A stretch of DNA of 64,000 bases from Bradyrhizobium sp. WSM3983 (GTDB taxonomy: Bacteria > Pseudomonadota > Alphaproteobacteria > Rhizobiales > Xanthobacteraceae): the NCBI RefSeq assembly GCF_000473045.1, contig NZ_AXAY01000018.1, positions 119,380 through 183,379 on the forward strand, written 5' to 3'. The notes under the pieces were generated by a model, which was not told the DNA's origin, searched no databases, and was given only the letters and a program-made list of their open reading frames with translations. A program made the position numbers and the translations under genes. Positions 24,430 through 32,407 of this stretch are shown piece after piece (the stretch's first letter is position 1; every line of letters begins with the position of its first letter).

Positions 24430-25638
24430 TCAGGCTGGCGTGATCGTGACCGGCAGGCTGTCGAGCCCGCGCAGCGTGTTGTTGAAACGGCGCTTCGGCT
24501 CGCCGGTGATCTCGATGCTGGCAACCCGGCGGGCCAAGGCCGAGAGCATCGTCTCACCTTCGAGCCGCGCCACGAGCTGGCCGACGCACATGTGAATGCC
24601 CGAGCCGTAGCCGACATGGCCGGAGGTGCGGCGAGTGATGTCGTAGCTGTCGGGCTTGTCCCAGCGCCGCGGATCGCGATTGGCCGCAGCGAGGAACATC
24701 AGCACTTTCTCGCCCTCGCCGATGGTCGCGCCTGACAGTTCGACCTCCCGCGTCGTGGTGCGGAAGAAGGTTTGCACCGGGCTTTCGAAGCGCACGGCCT
24801 CCTCGAAGGCGTTGCGCGCGAGCGTGAGATCGCCGCGGAGGCGCTGCCACTGATCGGGAAAGCGGACCATGCAATAGACAGCGGCACCGATACCATTGAC
24901 CGTGGTGTCGAGGCCCGCCGACAGCAGCGAGCGCACCAGCAGCGGTGCTTCAGTCGCTGTGATGGCGCCCTTGTCGACATGGGCATGAATGCAGGCGCCG
25001 ATGCCGCCGGGCGTCAGGTTGTCGCGCTGGCACTGGTCGGTGACATAGGCCTGATGCGGCGCCGAGCGCGCGATCGCCTCCTTGCGCAATTCGTTTGGCG
25101 GGCCGAAGGCGTTGAACACCAGGCTCGCATAGGGAATGAGATGCTCGCGTCCCTCCGGCTTCAATCCGAGCGCATCCGGGAAGATCGAGAGCGGGTAAGC
25201 TTCCGCGAGATCGGCGATCGCATCGAAGCTCCGCTGCTCCAGCAGCGCATCTACTCGCGCCTCGGCCGCCGCGGCAAAGCGGTCACGCAGCCCCTTCATC
25301 ACCGTCGGCGACAGCACCGTTGACAGCACGGCACGGGTGCGGGTGTGTTCGGGCGGATCGGCCTCGAGGATCAGGCTCGGCGGCCGCCACGGCGTCTCCT
25401 TCTTGAAGTCGGACAGGCCGACGCCGCGGCTGGAGCAGAACGTCACCGGATCGTTCAGGACGGCATGCACCTCGGCATAGCGCGCCACGCCAAAGACCTT
25501 CCATTTGTCGAGACAGACGACCGGGCCCGTCTCACGCAGCAGCTCATGCGTGGGATAGGGATCAGCAAAAAACTTCATGTCGAAGGGATCGACGTCGAGA
25601 TGCGGGACGCCTGCTACGGCCGAGCCGGGTGTGCTCAT
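24430..25638 (-). CDS. Cytochrome P450, CYP199A-like (para-substituted benzoate monooxygenase)
   Basis: A 402-aa soluble P450. It shows the I-helix AGLDTT (241-246), the ExxR pair E280-R283 and the heme loop HVGYGSGIHMCVG with ligand C351. Segments such as FCSSRGVGLSDFKKE (68-81) and VFNAFGPPNELR closely resemble my recollection of Rhodopseudomonas palustris CYP199A2/A4, which bind the carboxylate of 4-methoxybenzoate and demethylate it to 4-hydroxybenzoate, and can hydroxylate p-coumarate. The start has GAGGGAGG upstream. A divergent MarR gene and a neighbouring feruloyl-CoA synthase support a lignin-monomer role. Its ferredoxin and reductase are not encoded nearby. Confidence 0.88.
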   Translation of the reverse strand: MSTPGSAVAGVPHLDVDPFDMKFFADPYPTHELLRETGPVVCLDKWKVFGVARYAEVHAVLNDPVTFCSSRGVGLSDFKKETPWRPPSLILEADPPEHTRTRAVLSTVLSPTVMKGLRDRFAAAAEARVDALLEQRSFDAIADLAEAYPLSIFPDALGLKPEGREHLIPYASLVFNAFGPPNELRKEAIARSAPHQAYVTDQCQRDNLTPGGIGACIHAHVDKGAITATEAPLLVRSLLSAGLDTTVNGIGAAVYCMVRFPDQWQRLRGDLTLARNAFEEAVRFESPVQTFFRTTTREVELSGATIGEGEKVLMFLAAANRDPRRWDKPDSYDITRRTSGHVGYGSGIHMCVGQLVARLEGETMLSALARRVASIEITGEPKRRFNNTLRGLDSLPVTITPA

Positions 25639-25667
25639 AAAGATCCTCCCTCATTTTGATCTTGTGA

Positions 25668-25686
25668 AAGGGCAGCGCTTGCCCTT
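25668..25686. promoter_or_regulatory. Candidate MarR operator between P450 and marR
   Basis: AAGGGCA (25668-25674) and TGCCCTT (25680-25686) form a perfect inverted repeat around GCGCT, within the 83-base divergent promoter region. The size suits a MarR dimer site. Confidence 0.45.
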
Positions 25687-25721
25687 AGGTCTTTCGGCAC
25701 GCCGCGAGACAGATACCCGAT

Positions 25722-26225
25722 ATGCCGCCTTCGACCAGATCCCGCCAAAAGCCTGCGCCCGCCGACGTCGGGCCGACGCTCGATCTCGATCGTTACGTCC
25801 CGGCGTTCATCACCTTCATCGCCAACAAGCTCTCGAACAGCGCGACCGCGTTCTATCAGCGGCAGTTCGGCGTCAACGTCACGGAATGGCGGATCATGTC
25901 GCTGCTGGCGATCGAGCCCGGCATTCCGGCCTCGCGCATCTGTCACGTCATCGGCTTCGACAAGGGCCCGGTGAGTCGGACGCTCGCGCGTCTCGAGAAG
26001 CGCGGGCATGTGTCGATCCGCACCGACCCGAACGACGGCCGCACCCATTCGATCTCGCTGACCGCGAAGGGCCGCACCACCCATGACAAGGTGATCGCCG
26101 CCGCGTTCGAGCGCGAGCGGCGTCTGTTGTCCTGCCTGAGCAAGGACGAGCGCGAGGTGCTGATCGACCTGCTGCGCCGATTGCACGAAAATCTCGGCGC
26201 GGTGACCGGCGGCGCTGAGGCCTGA
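25722..26225 (+). CDS. MarR-family transcriptional regulator
   Basis: A 167-aa regulator with the MarR winged helix (about residues 55-125): WRIMSLLAIEPGIPASRICHV, FDKGPVSRTLARLEKRGHV as recognition helix, and the wing DPNDGRTHSISLTAKG. It is divergent from the CYP199A-like gene with 83 bases between starts, so it probably represses that gene and itself and is released by an aromatic acid (inference). The N-terminal 20 residues are Pro/Lys-rich and likely disordered. Confidence 0.85.
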   Translation: MPPSTRSRQKPAPADVGPTLDLDRYVPAFITFIANKLSNSATAFYQRQFGVNVTEWRIMSLLAIEPGIPASRICHVIGFDKGPVSRTLARLEKRGHVSIRTDPNDGRTHSISLTAKGRTTHDKVIAAAFERERRLLSCLSKDEREVLIDLLRRLHENLGAVTGGAEA

Positions 26226-26453
26226 CGGACTACGCGCTGCGCGCAATCTGGTATCACCCCCAGGCATGCGCTGGCGTTTGCCCGCGGCACCCTCTCTGCC
26301 GAGCATCGTCTCCTCCGATCCGACGCGGCGGTTCCCCCGCCGTCATCCTCGTCCGAAACGGTTCGCACAAATTAGTTGCTTCGGCAACAAAAGAATCGAA
26401 GGATATCGCGGCAGGATGGCTGGCGTATTGGCCGGTTGTCTCGCACCCCTCCC

Positions 26454-26555
26454 GTCATTCCGGGGCGCGTAGCGCGAACCCGGAATCCATCGTACGGCAG
26501 CCTCAGCGGTGAAATGGATTCCGGGTTCGCGCCAAGAGGCGCGCCCCGGAATGAC
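26454..26555. repeat. Palindromic repeat, GTCATTCCGGGGCGCG type
   Basis: Arms GTCATTCCGGGGCGCG...GAACCCGGAATCCAT and ATGGATTCCGGGTTCGC...CGCGCCCCGGAATGAC face each other across about 25 bases. It occupies the middle of the 380-base gap between marR and the feruloyl-CoA synthase end. The remainder of that gap (26226-26453) shows no gene. Confidence 0.75.
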
Positions 26556-26605
26556 AGCGAGATGAGTTGCACCGCCTTGCTATGCAGTTTCTTCCAACTC
26601 AGCCG

Positions 26606-28456
26606 CTACAACCCAACCCACTCCACCGACGCATCATCATTCACCTGCGCCACCGCATCCGCACGCCGCGTCAACACGGCGCGCTGGTTGATGTAGCCCT
26701 TGTCGGTGATTTCGCCCCCATCAACCGACGGCGGTTCGGCAAGCAGCAGTGCGCGCGTGGCGTGGCCGGAGGAATTGGTGCCCTGCTGCTTAAGTTTTGC
26801 AAGGCCCTGCGCGATCGCAGCCCTGACCTTGTCATGCCTCAGCACATCATTGACGCCCGCCGTTTCGGACAGACCGGCGTAGGCGCGACAGGCGACAATG
26901 TTCGGAAACACCAGAAAACGCACCTCATCGCCGCCGTGGCCAGTGACGACGATGTCCTGCGCCAGCGGCGCAAGCGCAGCGATGCCGGCGACGCGCAGCG
27001 TGCCGACGCTGACCCAGGTGCCGGAATTGAGCTTGAAATCTTCCGCGACGCGACCGTCGAAGAACAGGCCACGCTCAGGCCGCTCGGCATCGGCAAGCTT
27101 CACGGCGTCGCCGATCAGGTAAAAGCCCTCCTCGTCAAAGGCCAGCCTGGTCAGCTCGGGCGCTTTCCAATAGCCTGGCGTGACATTAGGACCGCGCACG
27201 CGCACCTCCAGCTTGTCGCCCGAGGTGACGAGCTTCAGCTCGGTGCCGGGAACCGGCACACCGATATTGCCGGAGCGCTCGGCAAGGAAATGGCAGTCTG
27301 TCGCAAGCGGTGAGGTTTCGGTCGAGCCCCAGGCCGAGACCATCGGCATGAAATGGCCGACGGTCTTGATCGACAGCTCCTCTAGCGCATCCCAGAGGTT
27401 CTGTGGCAGCGCGGCGCCGGCATAGAAGGCGAATTTTACTTCGCTGAAGAAACGCCGGCGCAGCTCCTCATCAGCACGCAACGCTGCGATCAGCATGTCA
27501 AAGCCGCGCGGCACGTTGAAATACACCGTCGGCACCACGCTTTTCAGATTGGCCAGTGACGTCGCAAACAGTCCGGGCGTGGGCTTGCCGCCGTCGATGT
27601 AGAGCGAGCCGCCATTGCGCAGCACGAGATTGAAATTGTGGTTGGCGCCAAACGTGTGGCTCCAGGGCAGCCAGTCGAGAATGACGAGATCGCTGCCGGC
27701 TTGCTCGAGAAAGGTCCAGGTCTGCGCCTTGGCCTGCTGGCTCGAGGTCAGCATGCGCTGGGTGTTGATGACCGCCTTGGGCGTGCCGGTCGAGCCCGAG
27801 GTGAACAGGAATTTTGCGATCGTGTCGGGGGTGACCGTAGCGAAGGCCTTTGCGACGTCGGGCGTCTCGGCCGTTGCAGCGATGGCGCGGAAGGCGAGCG
27901 CATCGGCGTCGCCGGCATTGCCACTGATGATCTGCGCCTTGTGCAGCGGCTTGATCGCGGCGAGCGCCGCCGCAAACGGCTTAGTGGCGGAAACATAGAT
28001 CGCGCCTGGCTCAAGCAGCGCAATCATGCTTTTCAGCTTGTCGAAATCCTTTGACATCTGCGAATAGGCCGGCGAGATCGCGGCCGAAGGCACACCGACA
28101 TGCTGTGCCGCCAACGCGAGCAGCGCATGATCGATGCTGTTATCTGAGAGGATAACAACGGGGCGCTCCGCGCTGAGCCCTTGCGCCAGAATCCACGACG
28201 CTGCCGCGCGTACCCGCCGCAGGGCACCCGCGTAAGTCACGATAGCCCAGGGCGTATCGGCGCTGTCACGCTCGGCGAGGAAGACTTTGTCCGGCGTTTG
28301 CCGCGCCCATTGTTCCAGCCAGTCACCGATGCAACGCGCGCTGTCGCGCAACGGCTCCGGCGAGCGCAGCACGATGCTGCCGTCGGCGCGATGCTCCGCG
28401 ACGGTTTTTGGCGTTGCGAACAGGCTCGAATCGTCACCACGAGTGGCGGTTGTCAT
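26606..28456 (-). CDS. fcs: Feruloyl-CoA synthase / hydroxycinnamate-CoA ligase
   Basis: A 616-aa adenylate-forming ligase. The phosphate-binding loop FLFTSGSTGTPKAV, the SAWGSTETSPLA motif and the hinge region FFDGRVAEDFKLNSGTWVSV are visible; the last segment is typical of feruloyl-CoA synthases. It activates ferulate or p-coumarate with ATP and CoA for side-chain shortening. ATG 28456 has GAGGAGGAAATT upstream, so the extension to 28534 was rejected. No enoyl-CoA hydratase/aldolase or vanillin dehydrogenase gene is adjacent. It is divergent from a MarR gene across a palindrome. Confidence 0.87.
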   Translation of the reverse strand: MTTATRGDDSSLFATPKTVAEHRADGSIVLRSPEPLRDSARCIGDWLEQWARQTPDKVFLAERDSADTPWAIVTYAGALRRVRAAASWILAQGLSAERPVVILSDNSIDHALLALAAQHVGVPSAAISPAYSQMSKDFDKLKSMIALLEPGAIYVSATKPFAAALAAIKPLHKAQIISGNAGDADALAFRAIAATAETPDVAKAFATVTPDTIAKFLFTSGSTGTPKAVINTQRMLTSSQQAKAQTWTFLEQAGSDLVILDWLPWSHTFGANHNFNLVLRNGGSLYIDGGKPTPGLFATSLANLKSVVPTVYFNVPRGFDMLIAALRADEELRRRFFSEVKFAFYAGAALPQNLWDALEELSIKTVGHFMPMVSAWGSTETSPLATDCHFLAERSGNIGVPVPGTELKLVTSGDKLEVRVRGPNVTPGYWKAPELTRLAFDEEGFYLIGDAVKLADAERPERGLFFDGRVAEDFKLNSGTWVSVGTLRVAGIAALAPLAQDIVVTGHGGDEVRFLVFPNIVACRAYAGLSETAGVNDVLRHDKVRAAIAQGLAKLKQQGTNSSGHATRALLLAEPPSVDGGEITDKGYINQRAVLTRRADAVAQVNDDASVEWVGL

Positions 28457-28533
28457 AATTTCCTCCTCGCCCATATCCGGGATCGGCCGCCGCCTCGTTC
28501 CGGGCTGCTTTAGCCATAATGTTGGGGAGGACA

Positions 28534-28554
28534 ATTGTTGTCGTCAACAACAAT
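28534..28554. promoter_or_regulatory. Candidate MarR (CouR/FerR-like) operator
   Basis: A 21-bp palindrome with arms ATTGTTGT and ACAACAAT (18 of 21 positions symmetrical). It lies 78 bases upstream of fcs and 52 bases upstream of marR, so one dimer could control both promoters. Confidence 0.55.
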
Positions 28555-28605
28555 CTTCCGCTGGGGCCGTCGAGACGCTAAGGTCACACAGCAGGAGACC
28601 TCCAC

Positions 28606-29100
28606 GTGACAGTCAGCGCTACTCGCCCCTCCCCCAACAAACGCGCCGGCAACGGCACCGCGCCGCGGATCGACGCGGACGAGATCGGCCTCGATGCGCT
28701 GGTCGGACACGCCGGCTACGCGGTGCGGCGCTTCCAGATCTGGATCTTTCAGGACTTCATCAAGACGCTCGGCGACGTCGACATCCGGCCGACGCAATAT
28801 TCGGTGCTGACCGTGATCGGCGCCAACCCCGGGCTCTCTCAGATGGTGGTCGCAAAGCGCCTCGGTATCGAGCGTGCCCGGTTGGTGCATCTGCTCGACA
28901 GTCTCGAGCAGCGCAAGCTGGTGAAGCGGATCAAGTCGAAATCGGACCGGCGCTCGCACGCGCTGCACCTCACCGGCCAGGGCGAGACGGCGCTGGCCAA
29001 ATTCCAACGCCTCGCCGCCGAGCACGAACGGCATGTCGAGGAGAAGATCGGCAAGGCGAACCGGGAGCGGCTGCTCCAGATCCTCGCTGGCTTCACCTGA
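28606..29100 (+). CDS. MarR-family regulator, likely hydroxycinnamate-responsive
   Basis: A 164-aa protein from GTG. The winged helix spans about residues 60-130 (YSVLTVIGANPGLSQMVVAK, IERARLVHLLDSLEQRKLV, SKSDRRSHALHLTGQG). Divergence from feruloyl-CoA synthase recalls CouR and FerR, MarR repressors relieved by p-coumaroyl- or feruloyl-CoA; the same logic is likely here (inference from context). The N-terminal 30 residues are Pro/Arg-rich. Confidence 0.82.
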   Translation: MTVSATRPSPNKRAGNGTAPRIDADEIGLDALVGHAGYAVRRFQIWIFQDFIKTLGDVDIRPTQYSVLTVIGANPGLSQMVVAKRLGIERARLVHLLDSLEQRKLVKRIKSKSDRRSHALHLTGQGETALAKFQRLAAEHERHVEEKIGKANRERLLQILAGFT

Positions 29101-29228
29101 TCCCGACTGCACATAAATTGGGCAAGTGCCCATAACAGGGCGCCGGCGCAGCGGTCCGTTCAATCATCGAAATATCACTCAACCCACTGATTGCACGATA
29201 ATATCCGAGGCATCGCGTCTGCCCGGAT

Positions 29229-29240
29229 AATGTACACAAT
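29229..29240. promoter_or_regulatory. Candidate GntR (FCD) site upstream of allophanate hydrolase
   Basis: AATGTACACAAT (reverse complement ATTGTGTACATT) is close to the TTGTATACAA-type sites of FCD-class GntR regulators. It is 54 bases before the atzF start. A similar TTGCATACAA lies upstream of the transporter operon at 39889. Confidence 0.3.
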
Positions 29241-29293
29241 GGCACATCGCTTGCTTCATTCCGGGTGGGACCTGTTGCCGGAGTTTTATCGCC

Positions 29294-31114
29294 ATGAAGG
29301 CTGAGATGGGGGCTGAGCAGCCTGAAACGATCGCCGCGATTGTGGCCGCGCATCGCGCGGGCACGATGACGCCGGCGCAGACGGTCGCGCGGACCTATCA
29401 GCGCATCCGCGACCGCAACGATCCCGCCATCTTCATCGGCCTGCGCGACGAGAACGACGCGATCACGGAGGCCAAAAAGCTCGCCACGCGCATGGATGCC
29501 GCCAGCCTGCCGCTCTACGGCGTGCCGGTCGCGGTGAAGGACAATATCGACGCGCTGGGCTTTCCGACCACGGCGGCCTGCCCGGCCTTCTCCTATGCGC
29601 CGACGCATGACTCGACTGCGGTCGACCGGCTGCGCGCGGCCGGCGCGATCATCATCGGCAAGACCAATCTCGACCAGTTCGCAACCGGCCTGGTCGGCGT
29701 GCGATCGCCCTATGGCATTCCCAGGAATTCGATCCGCGAGGATCTCATTCCCGGCGGGTCGAGCTCGGGCTCGGCTGTGGCGGTCGGCGCTGGCCTCGTG
29801 CCGCTGTCGCTCGGCACCGACACAGCCGGCAGCGGGCGCGTGCCGGCGATGCTCAACAACATCGTCGGGCTGAAGCCGAGCCTTGGCATGATCTCGACCG
29901 CGGGACTCGTGCCGGCCTGCCGCACGCTCGACTGCATCTCGGTGTTTGCGCTGACGGTGGATGATGCCGCGCTCGCGCTGTCGGTGATGGCAGGACCCGA
30001 TCAGGCCGATCCGTTCTCGCTCGACCGGCCGCTGGGCGCCCTCACGCCTTTCCCGGCAAATTTGCGCCTCGGGGTGCCGCGCAACGGACAACTGATCTTC
30101 TTCGGCGACAGGAAGGCGGAAGCCGCATACGGCGAAGCCCTGAAGCGCTGGACCGCGCTCGGCGCGACGCTGGTCGAGTTCGACCTCGAGCCGTTCTACG
30201 AGACGGCGCGGCTGCTCTATGAAGGTCCCTGGGTCGCAGAGCGCTATCTCGTGATCAAGAATCTGCTGGCGTCCGCGCCCGACTCGATCCATCCGGTCAC
30301 GCGCGAGATCACCGCGGCCGGTGCACGGCTGACGGCGGCAGAGACCTTCTCCGCACTCTACCGCTTGCAGGGCCTGCGCAAGATCGCCGAGCGGACGTTT
30401 GCCAATATCGACGCGCTGGTGCTGCCGACGGCGCCGACGGCGTATACGACTGCGCAGGTGCTCGCCAATCCGATCGAGCTCAACAGCCGGCTCGGCACCT
30501 ACACGAACTTTGTGAATCTGCTCGATCTCTGCGGCCTCGCCGTGCCGGCCGCGATGCGCGCGGACGGCATTCCATTCGGCATCACACTGCTCGCGCCCGC
30601 AGGACGTGATGCGCTGCTTGCGAGCATCGGCCGCGTCTTCCATGCGGATACGAAGCTGGGGGTTGGCGCGAAGGGCGTAGCGCAAGCACCGCTCGCGGCG
30701 CTTCCTGCAAACAGCGCCGACGAGATCCCGATCGCCGTGGTCGGGGCGCATCTCTCCGGCATGGCACTCAACGGCGAGTTGAAGGCACTGAACGCAAAGC
30801 TGATCGAGGCGACGCAGACGGCGCCGAACTACAAGCTCTACGCGCTCAGGACCACGCCGCCGAAGCCCGGCATGCTGCGCGTCGAGGCCGGCAAGGGAGC
30901 GTCGATCGAGCTGGAGATCTGGTCGCTGTCGTCATCGGCTTTCGGCAAGTTCGTCAATGCGATTCCTGCGCCGATGGCGATCGGCACGATCCGGCTTGCG
31001 GACGGCCGCAGCGTGAAGGGATTTCTCGTGGAGCCGGAAGTGCTCGGCGAGGCGCGCGATATTACGGCGTATGGCGGCTGGCGGAAGTTTATGGCGGAAA
31101 CGGCGAAAGTATAG
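29294..31114 (+). CDS. atzF: Allophanate hydrolase
   Basis: A 606-aa amidase-signature enzyme that splits allophanate into ammonia and carbon dioxide. The catalytic Lys-cisSer-Ser set is visible: K82 (GVPVAVKDNID), the SSS run at 156-158 (PGGSSSGSAV) and S180 (LGTDTAGSGRVPA). The C-terminal domain (about 480-606, VGAHLSGMALNGELKAL onward, PGMLRVEAGKG) is specific to allophanate hydrolases, and the length matches AtzF of Pseudomonas (about 605). It converges with the minus-strand operon containing atzG, atzE, atzH and a GntR gene, so it is the last step of that pathway. Confidence 0.9.
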   Translation: MKAEMGAEQPETIAAIVAAHRAGTMTPAQTVARTYQRIRDRNDPAIFIGLRDENDAITEAKKLATRMDAASLPLYGVPVAVKDNIDALGFPTTAACPAFSYAPTHDSTAVDRLRAAGAIIIGKTNLDQFATGLVGVRSPYGIPRNSIREDLIPGGSSSGSAVAVGAGLVPLSLGTDTAGSGRVPAMLNNIVGLKPSLGMISTAGLVPACRTLDCISVFALTVDDAALALSVMAGPDQADPFSLDRPLGALTPFPANLRLGVPRNGQLIFFGDRKAEAAYGEALKRWTALGATLVEFDLEPFYETARLLYEGPWVAERYLVIKNLLASAPDSIHPVTREITAAGARLTAAETFSALYRLQGLRKIAERTFANIDALVLPTAPTAYTTAQVLANPIELNSRLGTYTNFVNLLDLCGLAVPAAMRADGIPFGITLLAPAGRDALLASIGRVFHADTKLGVGAKGVAQAPLAALPANSADEIPIAVVGAHLSGMALNGELKALNAKLIEATQTAPNYKLYALRTTPPKPGMLRVEAGKGASIELEIWSLSSSAFGKFVNAIPAPMAIGTIRLADGRSVKGFLVEPEVLGEARDITAYGGWRKFMAETAKV

Positions 31115-31140
31115 GCAACACTGCTAACCCAACAAATGCT

Positions 31141-31261
31141 GTCGTCCCGGCGAAGGCCGGGACCCATAGCCACAGGATTGAGTTTGACGAAGGCCCGGAG
31201 CTATCAGCTGCGCGCCACAACTACTCCTGGGGTTATGGGTCCCGGCCTTCGCCGGGACGAC
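31141..31261. repeat. 27-bp inverted-repeat element, copy 2
   Basis: Arms 31141-31167 and 31235-31261 are the same 27-base sequence and its complement as at 5627-5753. The middle about 67 bases differ between copies. It separates the converging atzF and GntR genes. Confidence 0.85.
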
Positions 31262-31286
31262 AGTGAGTGTGCAGCGACTTCCGTAC

Positions 31287-32009
31287 CTACACCGACACCG
31301 CGTAAATCTCATACTCCCCGCGCACCAGCTCGATATGCGCGCGCATCGCGGCGGCGGCGCCCTGCTTGTCGCCGCGCATGATGGCGACGACGACGCGGTC
31401 GTGCTCGGCTTGCGACTTCGCCAATCGGCCGAGGTTGCGGAACTGGGCGCGGCGGAACGGCTGCACGCGCACGCGGGTGGCAAGCGTAATCTCGGCGATG
31501 TAGCCGTTCTGCGATCCCGCATAGATCGCGTTGTGGAAGCGCTCGTTGACCTCGTGAAAGCGGTCGGGGTTGCCGGCGTAGCTCAGGACGCGCAGCTCTT
31601 CGTGGATGGCCTCCAAGCCGTGACGCTCGGCCGCCGACATGCGCTCGGCGGCGAGGCCGGCGCACAGCGCCTCCAGTTCCGCCATCGCCTCGAACATGCT
31701 CGTTAGTCGCTCGAATGAAGGCTGCGCCACCACCGCACCGCGATGAGGCCGCGCCTCGACCAAGCCGCTCGCCACCAGCTGGCGCAGCGCTTCGCGCACC
31801 GGCGTGCGCGAGACGCTGAAGCGCCTTGCGATGTCGGTCTCGTCCAGCGGCGCGCCGGGCGCGAGAGTTCCACGCACGATCTCGTCGGCAAGCTGCAGCC
31901 GCAGTTCCTCGGCGCGCGTGACCTTCTGCACCGATGACGAGGCACGGTCGACGCGCGGCACCACCGGTTCGGCCGGCAGTGTCCCGGGCGGAAAATCGTC
32001 AAGCGTCAT
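31287..32009 (-). CDS. GntR-family regulator (FCD class)
   Basis: A 240-aa regulator. An N-terminal winged helix (about residues 30-95; DETDIARRFSVSRTPVREALRQL, VEARPHRGAVVAQP) is followed by an all-helical FCD domain with metal/ligand-type residues in ERFHNAIYAGSQN and EHDRVVVAI. ATG 32009 starts 5 bases after the atzH stop; upstream extension is shadow. It is the last gene of the transporter-atz operon and probably autoregulates it, with a carboxylated nitrogen compound as effector (inference). Confidence 0.85.
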   Translation of the reverse strand: MTLDDFPPGTLPAEPVVPRVDRASSSVQKVTRAEELRLQLADEIVRGTLAPGAPLDETDIARRFSVSRTPVREALRQLVASGLVEARPHRGAVVAQPSFERLTSMFEAMAELEALCAGLAAERMSAAERHGLEAIHEELRVLSYAGNPDRFHEVNERFHNAIYAGSQNGYIAEITLATRVRVQPFRRAQFRNLGRLAKSQAEHDRVVVAIMRGDKQGAAAAMRAHIELVRGEYEIYAVSV

Positions 32010-32013
32010 ACGG

Positions 32014-32406
32014 TCAGGTCTCTTTCGACTCGTCGATGATGCTGACATGGGCGGCGACGACGCGCCAGCCCTCCGGGAAGCGAATCCAGGTCTGCATCTG
32101 CCGGCCGACCTTGCCGGGAGCCGTGTCGCGATAGAACAGAGTGGAGGCCACGGCCGTGTCGCAACCATAGCTCGAGATCACCGTCTTGGCGGTGCGGCGG
32201 CCGAGGCCGACCGGCGAGCGGCCGGCGCGGAAGCCGGAGATCGCCTCATAGCCGTAGAGGTTCTCGCCGATGCCGTAGCGCAGCGTGCGCGGATCATTGC
32301 GGAAGAGCTCGCCGAGCACGGCGACGTCGTTGGTGACGAGGGCCTGCTCATAGCGTTCGAACGCGGCTTTGACTTCCGCGATCACGTCGGGGAGATCGAT
32401 CTCCAT
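32014..32406 (-). CDS. atzH: AtzH-like protein (DUF3225, NTF2 fold)
   Basis: A 130-aa protein of the AtzH/HpxZ family: DLPDVIAEVKAAFERYEQAL, then NDPRTLRYGIGENLYGYEAI and the terminal MQTWIRFPEGWRVVAAHVS. AtzH in Pseudomonas sp. ADP is reported as the decarboxylating amidohydrolase acting on 1,3-dicarboxyurea between AtzEG and AtzF. ATG 32406 is preceded by GAGAGGA and overlaps nothing, lying one base after the atzE stop. Its position between atzE and a GntR gene supports the assignment. Confidence 0.82.
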   Translation of the reverse strand: MEIDLPDVIAEVKAAFERYEQALVTNDVAVLGELFRNDPRTLRYGIGENLYGYEAISGFRAGRSPVGLGRRTAKTVISSYGCDTAVASTLFYRDTAPGKVGRQMQTWIRFPEGWRVVAAHVSIIDESKET

Positions 32407-32407
32407 A

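Noticed and set aside
29093..30751. A 552-aa minus-strand frame opposite allophanate hydrolase
   Set aside because: Antisense to an enzyme with complete catalytic motifs; no recognisable domain.
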